Assembly (NCBI GenBank): GCA_012934845.2 | Contig: WNNJ02001820.1 | Coordinates: forward strand, 208,821 to 272,820 | Source of the DNA: Pomphorhynchus laevis | Taxonomy: Eukaryota > Acanthocephala > Palaeacanthocephala > Echinorhynchida > Pomphorhynchidae | Direction of reading: 5' to 3' | DNA length: 64,000 nt | In this document: positions 24,831 to 37,116 of the stretch, piece by piece | How positions within the stretch are numbered: the stretch's first letter is position 1 | Layout of the letters: each line of letters opens with the position of its first letter | Program-made: the position numbers and the translations under genes | The notes under the pieces: generated by a model | Told to the model about the DNA's origin: nothing | Seen by the model: the letters and a program-made list of their open reading frames with translations, nothing else | Databases searched by the model: none

Positions 24831-25199
24831 AAATTAAATGTAGTTAAGTCTGACCATATACTGGTATAGCGTATGAGATGATTGGAAGCACCATACTTCG
24901 AAAATATCGGAGAGCTCCTGGAAAAGATAGTGATCCGAGATTTCTTGCTGAAGAGGCAACTACTATAAGTTTTGAGGATTTGTGTGGAAGGTGATCAGTA
25001 AACGACCATTGCGAATAACGAAGAACTCCTGATTAATTATAGCTATTGTAAAATTCCAATTCTTCCTTATTTATTATTAGTCTATCACACCGACGAAAGA
25101 AACCGCCTAAGTAAAATTTCAGTTTTTTGAAATATCACTGAAATAATAATAGTATATAATTAATAATTTTTTAAATTGTTATTATTAGTAATACAGTTC

Positions 25200-25433
25200 A
25201 AAGGTTACCCGCAAATGAGTCCTTAACATTATTTCAAAAAATGTTCATTTATTTCCAAGTTCGTCATTGTGAAGTTGTATCCATATACTGCTTCATAGCG
25301 CCACATCGTTGTAGACAAAACGACAAATTCTTGGCTATAGCGATGACAATCTTTGTTCGAATTTGGTTTACGCAGGTCGCATAATCAATATTGTTTTTAA
25401 TAGCTATCTTGCGAAATATTTTTTAAGGACTTG
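25200..25433 (-). mobile_element. R2-like LINE copy D, 3' end beyond gypsy insertion
   Basis: Reading leftward from 25433 in the - strand gives QVLKKYFA, then after one base shift IAIKNNIDYATCVNQIRTKI and LSFCLQRCGAMK, ending at a TGA at about 25266. This matches the conserved tail of the family (copy C: YVEELTRLRSTIGIQLARSI), so it is the missing 3' end of copy D at 28418-31010. The sequence to about 25200 is presumably 3' UTR. Confidence 0.75.
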
Positions 25434-28417
25434 TAATGATAATTCTTTTAAGATCGAGCATTCGAAGACATGGAGTATACTAGTACATTCGTTTTTGCAA
25501 AATAAACAGATACATGATGCTAAACGTTCGTGGAATTAGAATCGCGTATAATTTATCGTGATAACCATGTACCGTGACTCTCTGGGAAAGAAAAGTCGTT
25601 GATGTGGAGTCTCCCCTATCGCGGTACACAGTAAGCTGCGCAAAGATGACAAAACCAATGGCAGAACAAATTCCCATTCCGCCAGTGTTTTCCTGTGAGT
25701 TTTGAGGGCGAGTTGGGTTGTCTTCCAGATTATTCAACGAATCGTTCGGCCTGTCGTTACCACGTGGGTGAGCACGAACTGCGGGGAGCTAATACCGCGA
25801 GAATTTAGATCGGAATTCGTTGGTGAAAACATGTTGCTTGGTCTGGAGCGATTGAATACATCTTTTGAGTAAACCAAAGGAGATATTTGTCTGTAGTTTG
25901 ATGGGCCTTTAAAGTTGTTAGCCGTAAATGCGTAGCTTATATGTGCTGTTTCTTTGTTGGCTTCAATTCGGCGCAAATTTGACACGAAGAGACAACGTCC
26001 GCAACGTCACTTTTGTCAAAAGGTAATCTGCGAACGAACGTATGAAGTATCGACTGACACCCGGATGACACAATGAATTATGCAAGATCTTAAGATCATT
26101 AACTGTTTTGCAAGACGAACATGTTATCCTAGACATTGCGTCAGCAGCTTTATTTGAGTCCGGGCCGGTCGCAAAATTGTAAGGTGCGTTCAATTCTCCC
26201 GAGATTTTGTCACTTTTTATGAGCAGTTTTTGATCAAACATTGACACTGACCTCTGATCGGTTTTGATAACCCTAGCAGGAAATGCTTCCAATATTTATC
26301 CACAATCGCGTAAGCCTCCTTTTCCACACTCGACTGTCGCAACGCTGTTTTAGGCAAGGATCGTGAATAGAAGGCGACGGGGCAGTTGTTTTGACTGAGC
26401 ACCGCGCCGATAGATGAATATGAGGCGTCAGTTTCAACAGTCAAGGAAAGATCCGGATTGTAAGCACATAAAAATGAATTCGAGATTTCCGACTTTATTT
26501 CTTCTATCTGTCGGATGACAGCACGATCGAGGGGAAAAATCTTTCGATTCTACCAGTGGGCGTATCTTTGCCGAGAAAGAAGGGATCCACCTCGAATAGT
26601 AAGCGAGCATACCGAGGAGTCTCTGTAGTGAAGTGTGATTTTCCGGAATCGGGTAAGTAAGAAATGGCTTAATTCTTTCAGTGTCAGGTTTGATGCAACC
26701 ATGTCGAATATGGTAGCCCAAAAAATTGAGTTGTGTCTTGCCCAAACGCGACTTTTCCGGAGAGAATTTGATGTTGAGCTGATTAGCGATGGTCGTTAGA
26801 GATCTAGCTTTTGTCGTGTTCTCAGGCTATTTCCACAACGATGAGTCATCTAGTGCAAATACTCCTTCAAGTTGATAGTGTTCGAGTTATTCATTTCTTG
26901 GAAAGCAGAAACAGCTGAAGCCCAAAAGAATTCGCAACTACAAACGTCCTATGCTTAAGCCGTGTATTTTTTATTTTGAGAATCTGATTAAGCACTGGAA
27001 AGTCGAGCGTCGAAAACACGGAATGTGTTGCAATCTTCGTGATCAGATATTAGGAAGAGGGTAGGCATCCAAAGATGTGACGGTTAATAGTTTGCATAGC
27101 GACAACCATTCTCTGTCTACCATTCCTATTTGTAACAACAAGAACCTGTGAGCGCCAAGGCGATCTGCTTTCTCGAATAATGCCGGATTTGAGTAAGTTA
27201 GCTACTTGGCTTCGAATAACTCGGCGTTTATAGTGTCTGTCTTCTATTGCAACTAAAATTCAAATTCGGAAAAAGTGTTTCTGGATTTTTTCAGATGCTG
27301 GAGATATTTAGCGAGATTCCAGGCAAATTAGTGGGAACGTTATATCATGTTCCTTCATGAATTCTCTGCCTAATATGGCATCACGAAAGAAACAATGAAA
27401 ACGGCGTGGATAAGTATTTTTATTCAACTCAATGTTTGTTGTGCACTGTTTTGTAATTGTGGCCCAAGAGGAGGAGGACGCCATATAAACTGTTTTACAG
27501 CAAGATGTGGTTGTCAGTTGTAATTTATGTGCGATATTCGTGTCAATGAAATTTTCTGAACTGCCCGTATCTAGAAGAATCGATTTGTGACCATATTGTA
27601 ATGGAAGTAATGAACTTGGATCCTTAAGTTGGACATGGAACATAACGCCGATGAATCGAGGTGAAAATTTTATTTTATTGACAGACTTTGGCAAAATACC
27701 ATGTTTAGAACAAATGTTGCAAGTAAGTCTCTTCAGGCACTTACTGCGGGGGTGATAATGATTACGCAAAAGTAACAGCGTTTGGTAATTTTGTTTCGCA
27801 AGGCTGCGTTAATCGATTTGTCATCATCGAATTCGGAATGGGAGGGTTCGTTATTGTTGTCCGCTGAAACCGATGCTAGCATTGATCTTGTCTCGTCATT
27901 TGAAGTAAAAACGGCTGCTTGTTGTTTGCGGCCTCTAGAGATGTGCCATTAAAACAATTTCATCGAAGTCAGTTTTATTCGATTCGAGTATCCTCTCACG
28001 TATATAAGAATTTAGTAGACCATGGACGAGGGCGTCAATGATATGGCTTCGACGGTTAGTTGCGGCATCGACATCTTCAAAATTACACTTTGTTGCCAAC
28101 TCTTCAAGTTTTCTCACATATTGCTGGATATTCATCGTTTTATCTTGACGACAAGTATACTATTAAAAACGACTGGCTTCAAATTGCTTTCGAGTATATT
28201 TGGCTATAGCGATCTTTGACAGTAAGTAAAGTCTTGATCAGTAAGTTAATTTGTTCGATCTGTTATTTGCAACGGAAAAAATTTTTAGCTTTTGGCGCAG
28301 TGAATCCATTCGTCGCATATGTGTCTGGATCAGATTGAAAGGTTGAGGTATAAGAAGTTTAATGGAAATTGGACGTCAATTTTGAAAATCCGATAGCTAT
28401 CGAATAAATTGTAATGA
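25434..28417 (-). mobile_element. Ty3/gypsy LTR element G2, broken, nested in R2-like copy D
   Basis: Fossil gypsy element on the - strand. Parts right to left: end of gag (27935-28135), protease (27308-27769, active-site LLDTGSSENFID), reverse transcriptase thumb/connection (26434-26745, GYHIRHGCIKPDTERIKPFL), RNase H (26217-26444, VETDASYSSIGAVLSQ), integrase zinc finger (about 25963-26130, LHNSLCHPGVSRYF) and a remnant tail at 25734-25985. The reverse-transcriptase core is poorly preserved and the integrase core is missing. It is broken in about six or more places and is old. It sits inside R2-like copy D with a 25-bp direct duplication at its borders (25409-25433, 28418-28442). No clear LTR pair remains. 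Confidence 0.82.
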
Positions 28418-31010
28418 TTGCGAAATATTTTTTAAGGACTTGATTGGCATCAGTTTCGATTCCTCCACTCGTTGTCAGTACGAAATGATAAAATGCAGCT
28501 CTTTCAATTCTGGTTACTCGTTTGGCATATTTTGCTAGTTTCCTTGAACGATGGTAATTATAGATAGCAGTAGGTCCTGAGATATAGGAATGAACATGAC
28601 AATTATAAATACAAATGTCCAAAAATGACCGCTCCAGATTTCCGTTCTCAGTACTGTTGTAAGCAACATCTAATCAGGCCTTATCCGCACAAGCGGTTGT
28701 ACGGTTCCCAAAAGAAACATCTTCACTCCTAGAAACAATTTTGGTTCTATAACGACCAGATATGACACTTGTTTAATTGTATTAGCGACGATGTCTCGCA
28801 CAATATTGTGTCTGATAGATGGTATACCCTCCGTTTGACAAGAAAGTGTATGCGTAGTGGTCAATGGTTCTATTCAGCAACACCCTTTTATCACCTCATC
28901 AAATTCCGTTCCACATTTCGCAGCAAGAGCGTTTTTAAACGTATCCTTTGATATCCTGAAATCATGTCTGCTAAAGGAACGGTTTGAAAGCCATAAAGAA
29001 GCTCCATTGTCGGCAGCGTACTTTAGAGTATTTTTCCATCTTTCATCTGCCCGCTGTAGAAATTGAAGTCTCCTATTCACGTCATATTCAAATTTTGCTG
29101 ATTTTATCCTTAATAATCTTTCTATTTCCATGTTTATAAGTTCCTCGTCTGTTAGACCGTCCAAGTACGGTCGACACTGTTCTAAAGATGATTCATATGT
29201 GAACTTTGCAAGTTCCATTGGATCAGATATTCCAAGCCCACCCTAGTTAAATGAAAAAACGACACCTTACTGAGTTCTTCCATCTGATTAACAGATCCAA
29301 GCATCTTTGGTATGAAATACTCACCTAGACAATCTGCTAGAGGTTTCCATATAATAGGATCAACTGGTGTTGTTCTCAGGATATTAGCCCAACGAAACTG
29401 CAGAGCCTGAGTTAACGCAGCGTATGCGACTTGGACATCCACTGATAGAACCTGTCCCAGCTTGTAAACCTCATCAATCCATATCGTGATTTTTTAACGA
29501 CAAGTTCGACATTCTCGCGCTGACTAATAAACGAACCCAAAAAGTTCGCACCTGCAGCACAAACTCCAACACCAGTTCCATCAAATATCTTCCTCGCTTC
29601 ATCGATAAATTCCGAATGCACTAGGACTTTACATTTTCGAGGATTTACTATATATCTATATGCAGGTCCAGAATCAACGAGACGATGCCAAAGCTCAAGG
29701 ATGTCACTATATTTCCCAACACATGTAGCGTCATCCGCATACCAGCGGTGTAATACCCCGGGTAGGTGAGACTTTAGTTCTGCTACTATCATTAGCAATG
29801 TCTCCGCTCCGAATGCTGCCATAGCAAGGGGATCACCTTGTGCAAATCCCTCTTTTGAAAATATAATGTCATCTTGAATTATTAGTTCAGAGAAGGAACT
29901 ATAACAATTTTGTAATATAAGTGAGAGAGCAGGACATAATTTATTCATGTTTATCAATAATAAAGCAAGGTTGACATGATTAAATGCGTTCTGGGCATCT
30001 ACAAATAATATACACGATTTAGTATTCGAATTAAAGGTTTCACTGACAGAATGAATAATCTTTTCAGTCGCGTTGCGCTGTCCGACACAAAGCTGATCAG
30101 ACCCAGCTACTAATTAACGCCATCAATACCTTTCTTATAATTCTCTTTACAGCATCGTTAACGCCTATATGACGCACTCCAGGGTTTTTATTTAGAGGAA
30201 TTAGTCTACACGCAAGTAATGGTTGAAGAAAATAAGATGATATCGACTTTGTGGCTATACGGACTGTAAGTTTCGCTATATTTGTAGCCAAACGATTTGA
30301 ACTTTGACTAAAGTCATTCAATATGAAACACCACGAATTCGCATCCATGCCGGATGGTTCTGCACCTTCATGTGTACGTCTAGATGCTAATTTTATCGCA
30401 CTTGGTTCTATGCCCGCGAACGTAGCATCATGATGTTGAACCGCTCCAGTTAAATGAATTTTAAGAATTTTTTCTGTTGAAACAACTGCTTTAGATGGAT
30501 GTAACTGTTCCAACTTTTCACGGACTAGCATGTCATCGATAACATTATTATTCTGTAACACAGGATGCTCGATATCGGAATTATCTAATATTCGCATGGC
30601 GGTGGAAACCCTTCCATTTTAAAAAACTTGAAAAATATCTTAGACCGGTGCTCAGCATTTAGGGACCCGAAAAAGGTTTGGTTTCCAGTGCCTACACTCT
30701 TTATATGTGACGACATATTTATCGAGTATCTTACATCCGTTGTGTGATACTTCAGTTTTCATTTTGCAGTTGTGATGTTACACTCATGTGATACAATTCG
30801 CTATCCTGTACCTTTTTTGCCGATCGATCGTAACTTGGCGATAAGATCGAACCAGATGATCATGATTAATATAAATATGGCCACCGGGGGTCTTGTGTAG
30901 ACAGTTTGGAGTCGAGCAATTAACGCATGGCTTTTTTGACTTGGCACATTGGCAACATTTGCATTTTGCGGCAGCGCCGTTACACGAGCAACATTTAAGC
31001 ATCGATGAAG
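28418..31010 (-). mobile_element. R2-like LINE copy D, main part
   Basis: Right to left: a Cys-rich N-terminal cluster (31002-30784: CCSCNGAAAKCKCCQCAKSK then PCVNC); a frame at 30597-30097 with EPSGMDANSWCFIL and RLIPLNKNPGVRHIGVNDAV; the reverse transcriptase at 29957-29412 (EGFAQGDPLAMAAFGAETLL, RWYADDATCVG); then 29442-29182 (MDVQVAYAALTQALQFRW) and 29218-28874; the knuckle/nuclease start at about 28864-28670 (SCQTEGIPSIRHNIVRDI); and 28622-28359 (RVTRIERAAFYHF, TTSGGIETDANQVLKK). It continues at 25433 beyond the gypsy insertion. Five or more frame changes or stops. It is the only copy showing nearly the whole architecture. Confidence 0.85.
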
Positions 31011-31079
31011 GAATTCCTCAAGGCATTCAATTGTTTCGAGTCAATAATGACCTTTTTTGGTATCGTCGTTTGTTGTGAT

Positions 31080-33100
31080 AACTGTATGTTATTTATTTTG
31101 TATTTTTCAAGTGTAAGTATTATATAATCACCAAGACAACTTTTTAAGCAGTCAAATAGTATATAGTAATAATGTTGTTAGTATTTTGTAGGACTTCGAG
31201 AAAAATAAGCAGACTAATGTTCATTTCAATAATCATGTATTATAGCATTGAAGGTATCATTGGTTGCTACTGACCTTCCAAATCTTAAATTGAATAAATT
31301 CAAGATTTATGGGCTCAATTTGCAGGATCGATCTGTTGGCTTGATTTGATCGTTAATTGGAAATAAGATTTATTAGACAAGTTATATCCATGGTGGACAA
31401 GTGCGAGAGTAGCGGCTACTAGGTTATGCTTGCGTAATAAGTACTAAAATCTATTAAAATATAGTGAAATGTAAGCGGAAGTGAATGCAAATAAAATGCT
31501 GATGATCCTGGTTTGGATGTGACTACACAGAAAGTAGCACCAGGGAGTGATGATTAAATATCGATACTATGAACTAGCATTAATTAAGATATTACCGGCT
31601 GCTTCGGATTAATGAGATTAGTGTGTAGATCTTTAAAATTGCCGTCTAATACATTGGATTAATTTAGGTCTAACATACAAAAAGGAAAGAACGTTCGTTG
31701 CCGTTTTATGGAGATTCCTTTATAGAGAAAAGTAGCAGCCCACACATATTTAATCGGGAATTTGCCCATCGATAGACGGTGTACCATTTACTGTTAATCA
31801 GATCGGAAAGCTATAATTTAAACCTAATAGTTAACTTATTAAAGACGACTCCTTCCTGCAAGAGCGAAATGGATTTTAATGTACTGGAATCCATTGATAT
31901 TATCAGGATCAGTCTATATGGTTTAGGTAAAAAATGATTATTTGAAGGATATACATGAATGCAGAGAATCCTTCAAAATTTAGTATCTTAAATCTTCAAC
32001 GCTATCGTTGAAGATGCTGAACTCACTTCGAATATAATATTGGGTTGACGGTAACGTAGATGTGGATATATTACAGCGGTGATGTCGTTGATTTTACTGA
32101 CGGAAATTTTATATCTAAATTTTATGTTAATTCGTATAATTTGTTTTAAACTGCTTTGACGATATGCTTAATGAATAATAATATAATATATAATGTAGAC
32201 AAGTGTTTTACCGACTTGCATCTCGACATTAGTAGAAACAATATACATTCACAATACGCGAAGCAGACATGTTTAACCGAGAAATATAAATTACTATAAA
32301 AATATATATTATATTAAATATATTATTTATAGGTTATAGATATATAATTTATAGTTGAATATATAATTTCTAAATAAATTATATGTAATAATTTTATAAA
32401 TTATGAAATTTTAATTTAATGATTTAATCAATTATATATAATATTTTTACAAATTATTATATATAATTTATAATTCAAGAACATATAAAATTATTATATA
32501 ATAGAGAATAATAAGCCAATTGGTAAAAAACCCAACGCGAAATTTATAAAAATTATATTTCTGTAATCTGCGTCAAAACTGCACCTGATGTTTATGATAG
32601 TTACGTCTGATGACTTTTAAAAAAGTTAACAAATAAAAATCACCAAAAAATATTCAAGTTCAACTTCTCGGCAATCGCGCATAATACGAACTTGCAATAA
32701 AGCATATTATAAGCGCACGTAATTATTATATTCATCAGGTGCAGTTTTTGACGTAAATTTAAAAAATCTGCGTTGACAAGCCCGTTATGGATGTTGACCA
32801 ATTTACGGAATAATTTTAAATTAAATCAAACATTAGATTATTTATAACAAGTAACTGCAAATATATTAGCGAGTTTCGTACTAATATGATTGTGTTATAT
32901 TTCTCAGAGACAAAAATAGAAAAAGCACAAAAAAACATTATAACAAGTAAAGATTGTCTTTAAAACAACTGTTCTAATGCAGACATATTTAGTAAAATCA
33001 TGATTTGAGCATGCTCTCTTGAAATGTATTCCAATTAATACTAAATAAAGTTTATTTTCTTTACATATACAATTGCAAATGTCGATCATTTAATTTTTAG
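31080..33100. other. Intronic stretch, two short hairpins, no genes
   Basis: No coding sequence recognised. Two short perfect inverted repeats lie side by side: 31941-31950 with 31968-31977 (TTTGAAGGAT/ATCCTTCAAA) and 31992-32001 with 32006-32015 (ATCTTCAACG/CGTTGAAGAT). The remainder is AT-rich. Confidence 0.5.
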
Positions 33101-33217
33101 TTGGAAGATTTGAAGAGTCTCACTTAAGAAAACCGGCTTGGATTTCAATGTTAGCATACGCCGATTCAAAATTTTGCAATATTCTATTCACTAAAGAACT
33201 TAATAAACATCTTAAAG
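33101..33217 (+). CDS. Short-chain dehydrogenase, catalytic Tyr/Lys exon
   Basis: Encodes (I)GRFEESHLRKPAWISM, LAYADSKFCNILFTKELNKH and LK. YADSK supplies the catalytic Tyr and Lys of the YxxxK motif, and SKxxNxLFTxEL is the family pattern in RDH proteins. Exon length 117 nt, phase 1 on both sides, acceptor TTTTTAG and donor GTAAGC. It lies 13.5 kb from the previous exon, across three transposon insertions. Confidence 0.88.
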
Positions 33218-33987
33218 GTAAGCTGTTTAAAATGCGAGTTTTTGCTTTTTTGAAATATAATCTCTTAATAATATTGAAACTGATGATAGTGACATTATTA
33301 CTATGTAAACAATATAATGATATCACGAATAATATATAATACTAATCTTATATTTTACATGCTTTATATTGCAATTAATATAAATGTTTAAATATATATT
33401 ATATGTATTTGCTCTTTAGTTCATAAACATTTATTGTGTAATGTCGTTAACCTTATTTTTATTTCCTAAATATAATAAAATAATTTCTTGAATATATATG
33501 ATAGGTAATGATAATAATATTATTTAGTTCAAAATACTAAACACATTCTGGTCTAACTTAAAGGATCTGATTAGTTAGAACAACAAACTAAGATGTAAGA
33601 TATAAATATATTTAAAAGGCTTTTAAATTAAAGTATTACTTTGTAAAAATTAAAATATATTCTAAATTGTATTTTAGGAATTTAAACTTTCCGTTTTCAA
33701 TAAAGTTTTGCATTTAAATAAAAATTATGATATTGTATCAATTTTTATTTGTAAGCGAACGATTTACATGCTATTATAATATGAAATATTGTTTAATATT
33801 AACAAACCAACAATTGATTTTTATTTCATTGCATATAGAATCGATTATTATCATACAATACGGGTAATTGTATCTTAAAAGTAAGTTCATTTGTAATTAT
33901 TGTGTCAAAAGAACGATTAGATGGTATGGCTAGAATTAGATGATATAACTAATGAAGATGCATCTATTTAGTTCAAGTTTCCTTTTT

Positions 33988-34080
33988 ATGCAATTGACAG
34001 ATTTATTTACATAGTGATCCTATATTAATGATTTTGATAATATCCGAAGGTAACTTATTCAGATTTGTGACATTTCAATT
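33988..34080 (+). repeat. Left copy of ~92-bp duplication flanking RTE LINE
   Basis: TTATGCAATTGACAGATTTA through GATTTGTGACATTTCA matches 36408-36499 with about seven differences. It lies directly outside the LINE, so it is best read as a long target-site duplication. The differences give a rough relative age for the insertion. Confidence 0.8.
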
Positions 34081-36407
34081 GACATATTTATTATGTTGTC
34101 ATATATATTCTTCAGAAATAATAAAAACAAGAAAATTGCACAAAATGAGATTCAATACGTTTCGACCAAGCGGCCTTTAGGGCCGCTAGATGCCAGTCGA
34201 TTAAATATTAAGCGGGCACCTATTGCCAATTAGTTTCTTCGTTGAGTGGCCCAGATAACGTATGTTTGACATTCGTCGATCAACGGCTAAATAATCGGCC
34301 GGCTTGCATTAGCCGTAGGGATAGTTCTATCATAGACGATCTCAGATCCCTCCGATCACTCTAACGGCGAATTGGACAATGGACGAAAAGACGGATGAGT
34401 GTCACGGAGGCCTGTTTCCTTACAGTAGCGATGTTGGATCATCAAAGCATATTGGGAACGGGAGATCGCCGAAGAAACAAAATCATTCCGATGACTCCGA
34501 CGGCAGATTGGACAATGGACGAAAAGGTGGAAGATAGTCTCGGAGGCATGTTTTCTTATAGTAACGATGGTGGATCACCAAAGGATATCTGGAACGTGGG
34601 ATAGCCGAACAAACAAACCAAGACAATGAAAATGACAAGCAACAAATTTACAAAATATAAATCACGTGTGAAGAACAATGATCAACTCTCCACTGACCGG
34701 AGGAGTTTTCATTGCCGGGTGCCGTGTGACCAGGCAGTTGTACGGAGACAGTGAAAGAGACATTAACATCCGAAGCGGGCTACCCTTCATGTAGGAACGT
34801 GGAATGTCACCTCGCTGGCGGGAAAATAACCAGAATTAGTTGAAGAGATGGTTTGCTTTGGTCTAGAAATAGTCGGAGTGACTTCTCTTCACTATTCTGG
34901 AGCTGTAACTTAACTTTTGGATCAAGTTTGGACCGTGAACTATTGGGGAGTTACCAACGGAAAGCTACGACAGGCGGCTGTAGGGATACTTACAAGTCCC
35001 CGGTTGTCGTTCGTGGAAGAGAGGTTTAACCCAGTGAACGAAAGGCTGCGTCTCTGATACTTTTAGTCAAAGAGGCAAAGGGGATAACTGTTGTGTGTAC
35101 GTATGCTCCCAACATTATCTCGGAATACGCAGCCTTCGTGGAATATCATCAGACTCTACTTGATAGTACTCCTGTTGGAGATTCCCTCGTTCTATTGGGT
35201 GACTTCAATGTTCATGTTGGTAGCCACAGTAGCACTTGGAAAGGAGTGTTGAGGAAGATCGGACTTTCCGATCTGAATGCGAGTGGTGTTAAATTATTGT
35301 TATTTTGTTCTCACAAAATTTGTGCATAGCCAACACCATGTTTGAACATAACGAGATCCATATATGCACGTGTCATCAGGATTCTCTCAATCAAAGATCA
35401 ATGATCAATTTTGTAATCGTTTCATCTGATCTGCAACGTTGTGTTCTGGATACTCGTGTGAAGAGAGGGGCTAAGCTGTCAACTGGTTGTGACTCGAAGA
35501 CCTTAGGTGCTTGTCGCCGAGGAAATACTCGAACTGCTTGGCGGACACCAACAGTTAGAGATTTTGACCAACAGAAGAAGCCGGTTTATAAGGCAACTTT
35601 GTTATATAAATCTCACGATGAAATGCTAAGCGGCAGGGATGTTGGTTAGTACCTCCAAGACAGTCTCTATGTGTGCGTCTTGAATTCAGGTGCCAATTTC
35701 AATACGTATTGGGGAAAATGTTCTTCCTGATGTGGAGGACTTCAAGTATCTTAAGGTATTGTTCTCTAGATGCGTCAGGAACATCAAGGAGAATGAGAAG
35801 CGAATTTGTGCAGCTAACGCAGCAATGAGTTCTTTGTACAGGTCTGTCGTGGTGAAGCGAGAGTTGAGTCTTCGGGCGAAGCTTTCGGTTTACCACGTAA
35901 TATTTGTTCCTATCTTAACCTATGGTCATGAGCTTTGGGTTATGACCGAAAGGATAATATCTCGGATACAGGCGACCGAAATGAGGTTTCTTCGCGGTGT
36001 GGGCGGTCTTAGTCTTAGAGGTAAGGTTAGGAATTTGGTCATCCGGGATGGACTCTGAGTAAAGTCGCTGCTTCTCCACATCGAAGAAAGTCAGCTGAGG
36101 TGGCTAGGACACGTCCTAAGGATGTCTAGGGATCGCCTTCCTTTGAGGGTTTTCCAGGCCAGACTCTTTGGAAAGAGACCTCAAGGTAGACCTCGATACC
36201 GGCGGAGAGATCAAATCTCGAAACTGGCCGAAGACCGCCTTGGGCTATCTGAAAGAGAACTCTGGTCTGTCGCCCAGGATCGCGATGCCTGGAGTAGTTT
36301 GATTCGTGCACTGCCTCCACGATCCGACACCCCGAGCAGTGATTGACAGTAAAAATATTGTATATTGTTTGCTTTTGTTGTCAAGAAATTGTTGTTGTTG
36401 TTGATTT
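34081..36407 (+). mobile_element. RTE/L2-like LINE with deleted reverse-transcriptase core
   Basis: An APE-type LINE in intron 4. The 5' region has a hairpin (AGCGGCCTTTAGGGCCGCT near 34169) and a 136-bp tandem duplication. Endonuclease motifs start at about 34796 (RTWNVTSLAGK) and continue with LVLLGDFNVHVGS (35093-35329), VKLLLFCSHKICIANTMF and RSMINFVIVSSDL (35305-35649). The central reverse transcriptase is missing. Coding sequence resumes at 35690 with the C-terminal part (EDFKYLKVLFS, LTYGHELWVMTERI) and 36060-36346 (LRWLGHVLRMSRDRLPLRVF). The 3' end has a GTTGTTGTTGTTG tail, typical of RTE-like elements. Stops and frame changes mark it inactive. Confidence 0.82.
34352..34619 (+). repeat. 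Tandem duplication, period 136 bp, in LINE 5' region
   Basis: Units 34352-34487 and 34488-34619 both contain CCGAT.ACTC..ACGGC.., ATTGGACAATGGACGAAAAG, GAGGC.TGTTT.CTTA and GGATCA.CAAAG. Similar monomer repeats are common in LINE 5' UTRs, where they act as promoters, but no activity can be inferred here. Confidence 0.8.
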
Positions 36408-36499
36408 ATTATGCAATTGACAGATTTATTTACATAGTGATCAAATATTAATGGTTTTGACAATATCTGAATTAACTTATTCAGATTTGTGACATTTCA
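36408..36499 (+). repeat. Right copy of ~92-bp duplication flanking RTE LINE
   Basis: Begins immediately after the GTTGTTGTTGATT tail and matches 33988-34080. It supports the borders given for the LINE. Confidence 0.8.
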
Positions 36500-37116
36500 T
36501 ATTCCCGAATATTAATTTGCGCAATATAATTCACTCACATTCATTTATTTTGTTGAGAACGAAATAAATGAATGTGATTGATAAATATTATAAATGGTAA
36601 TGTTAAATAGCTAAAACGAGCATCTAAAACCTTTTAACTTTTGATTTTTTAGTATATTTAGTGAAAATTACTGTATACAATTTAGGACACGGAAGAATTT
36701 ATACTATCCGTACACATATTCTTAGGTAAACACTAATTTTGTTTTATAAAAATAATAATATATTAATGATAATGATGCTCAGAAAATGAAGAAAATTTCG
36801 TGATAATGAACATGTCAGTGAAAGTATTTTATTCATAAGAAATTGTTTGGTATGCATCACTAATTATGATCGTACGCTTTGCAAACGAATGTGATTTACA
36901 GAAAACTTTTAAAGAAAACATAGTTGTGCAAGTTTTAAGGGGTTTCATCTGTATTTAAAGTGCATATATATCCTAATAAAGCCATAATATAATATTTTTA
37001 AGTTGTATTTACCATACAATATATTTCGCTCCAAATATAATGTAAGATATTAAACAAATAATAGATAATGATTACTTCATAAGCAACTAATTATTGATGT
37101 AAAATTATTTTCATAG

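Larger units (their letters stand above)
19591..33100. other. Dehydrogenase intron 3 (13.5 kb)
   Basis: GT...AG intron holding R2-like copy C (+), gypsy pieces and R2-like copy D (-) split by a gypsy element. Remaining DNA (19650-20460, 22115-24290, 31080-33100) is AT-rich and I see no genes in it. Confidence 0.75.
33218..37116. other. Dehydrogenase intron 4 (3.9 kb)
   Basis: GT...AG intron. It contains an RTE-type LINE with a long flanking duplication (33988-36499). The rest (33218-33985 and 36500-37116) is AT-rich with no recognised feature. Confidence 0.75.
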
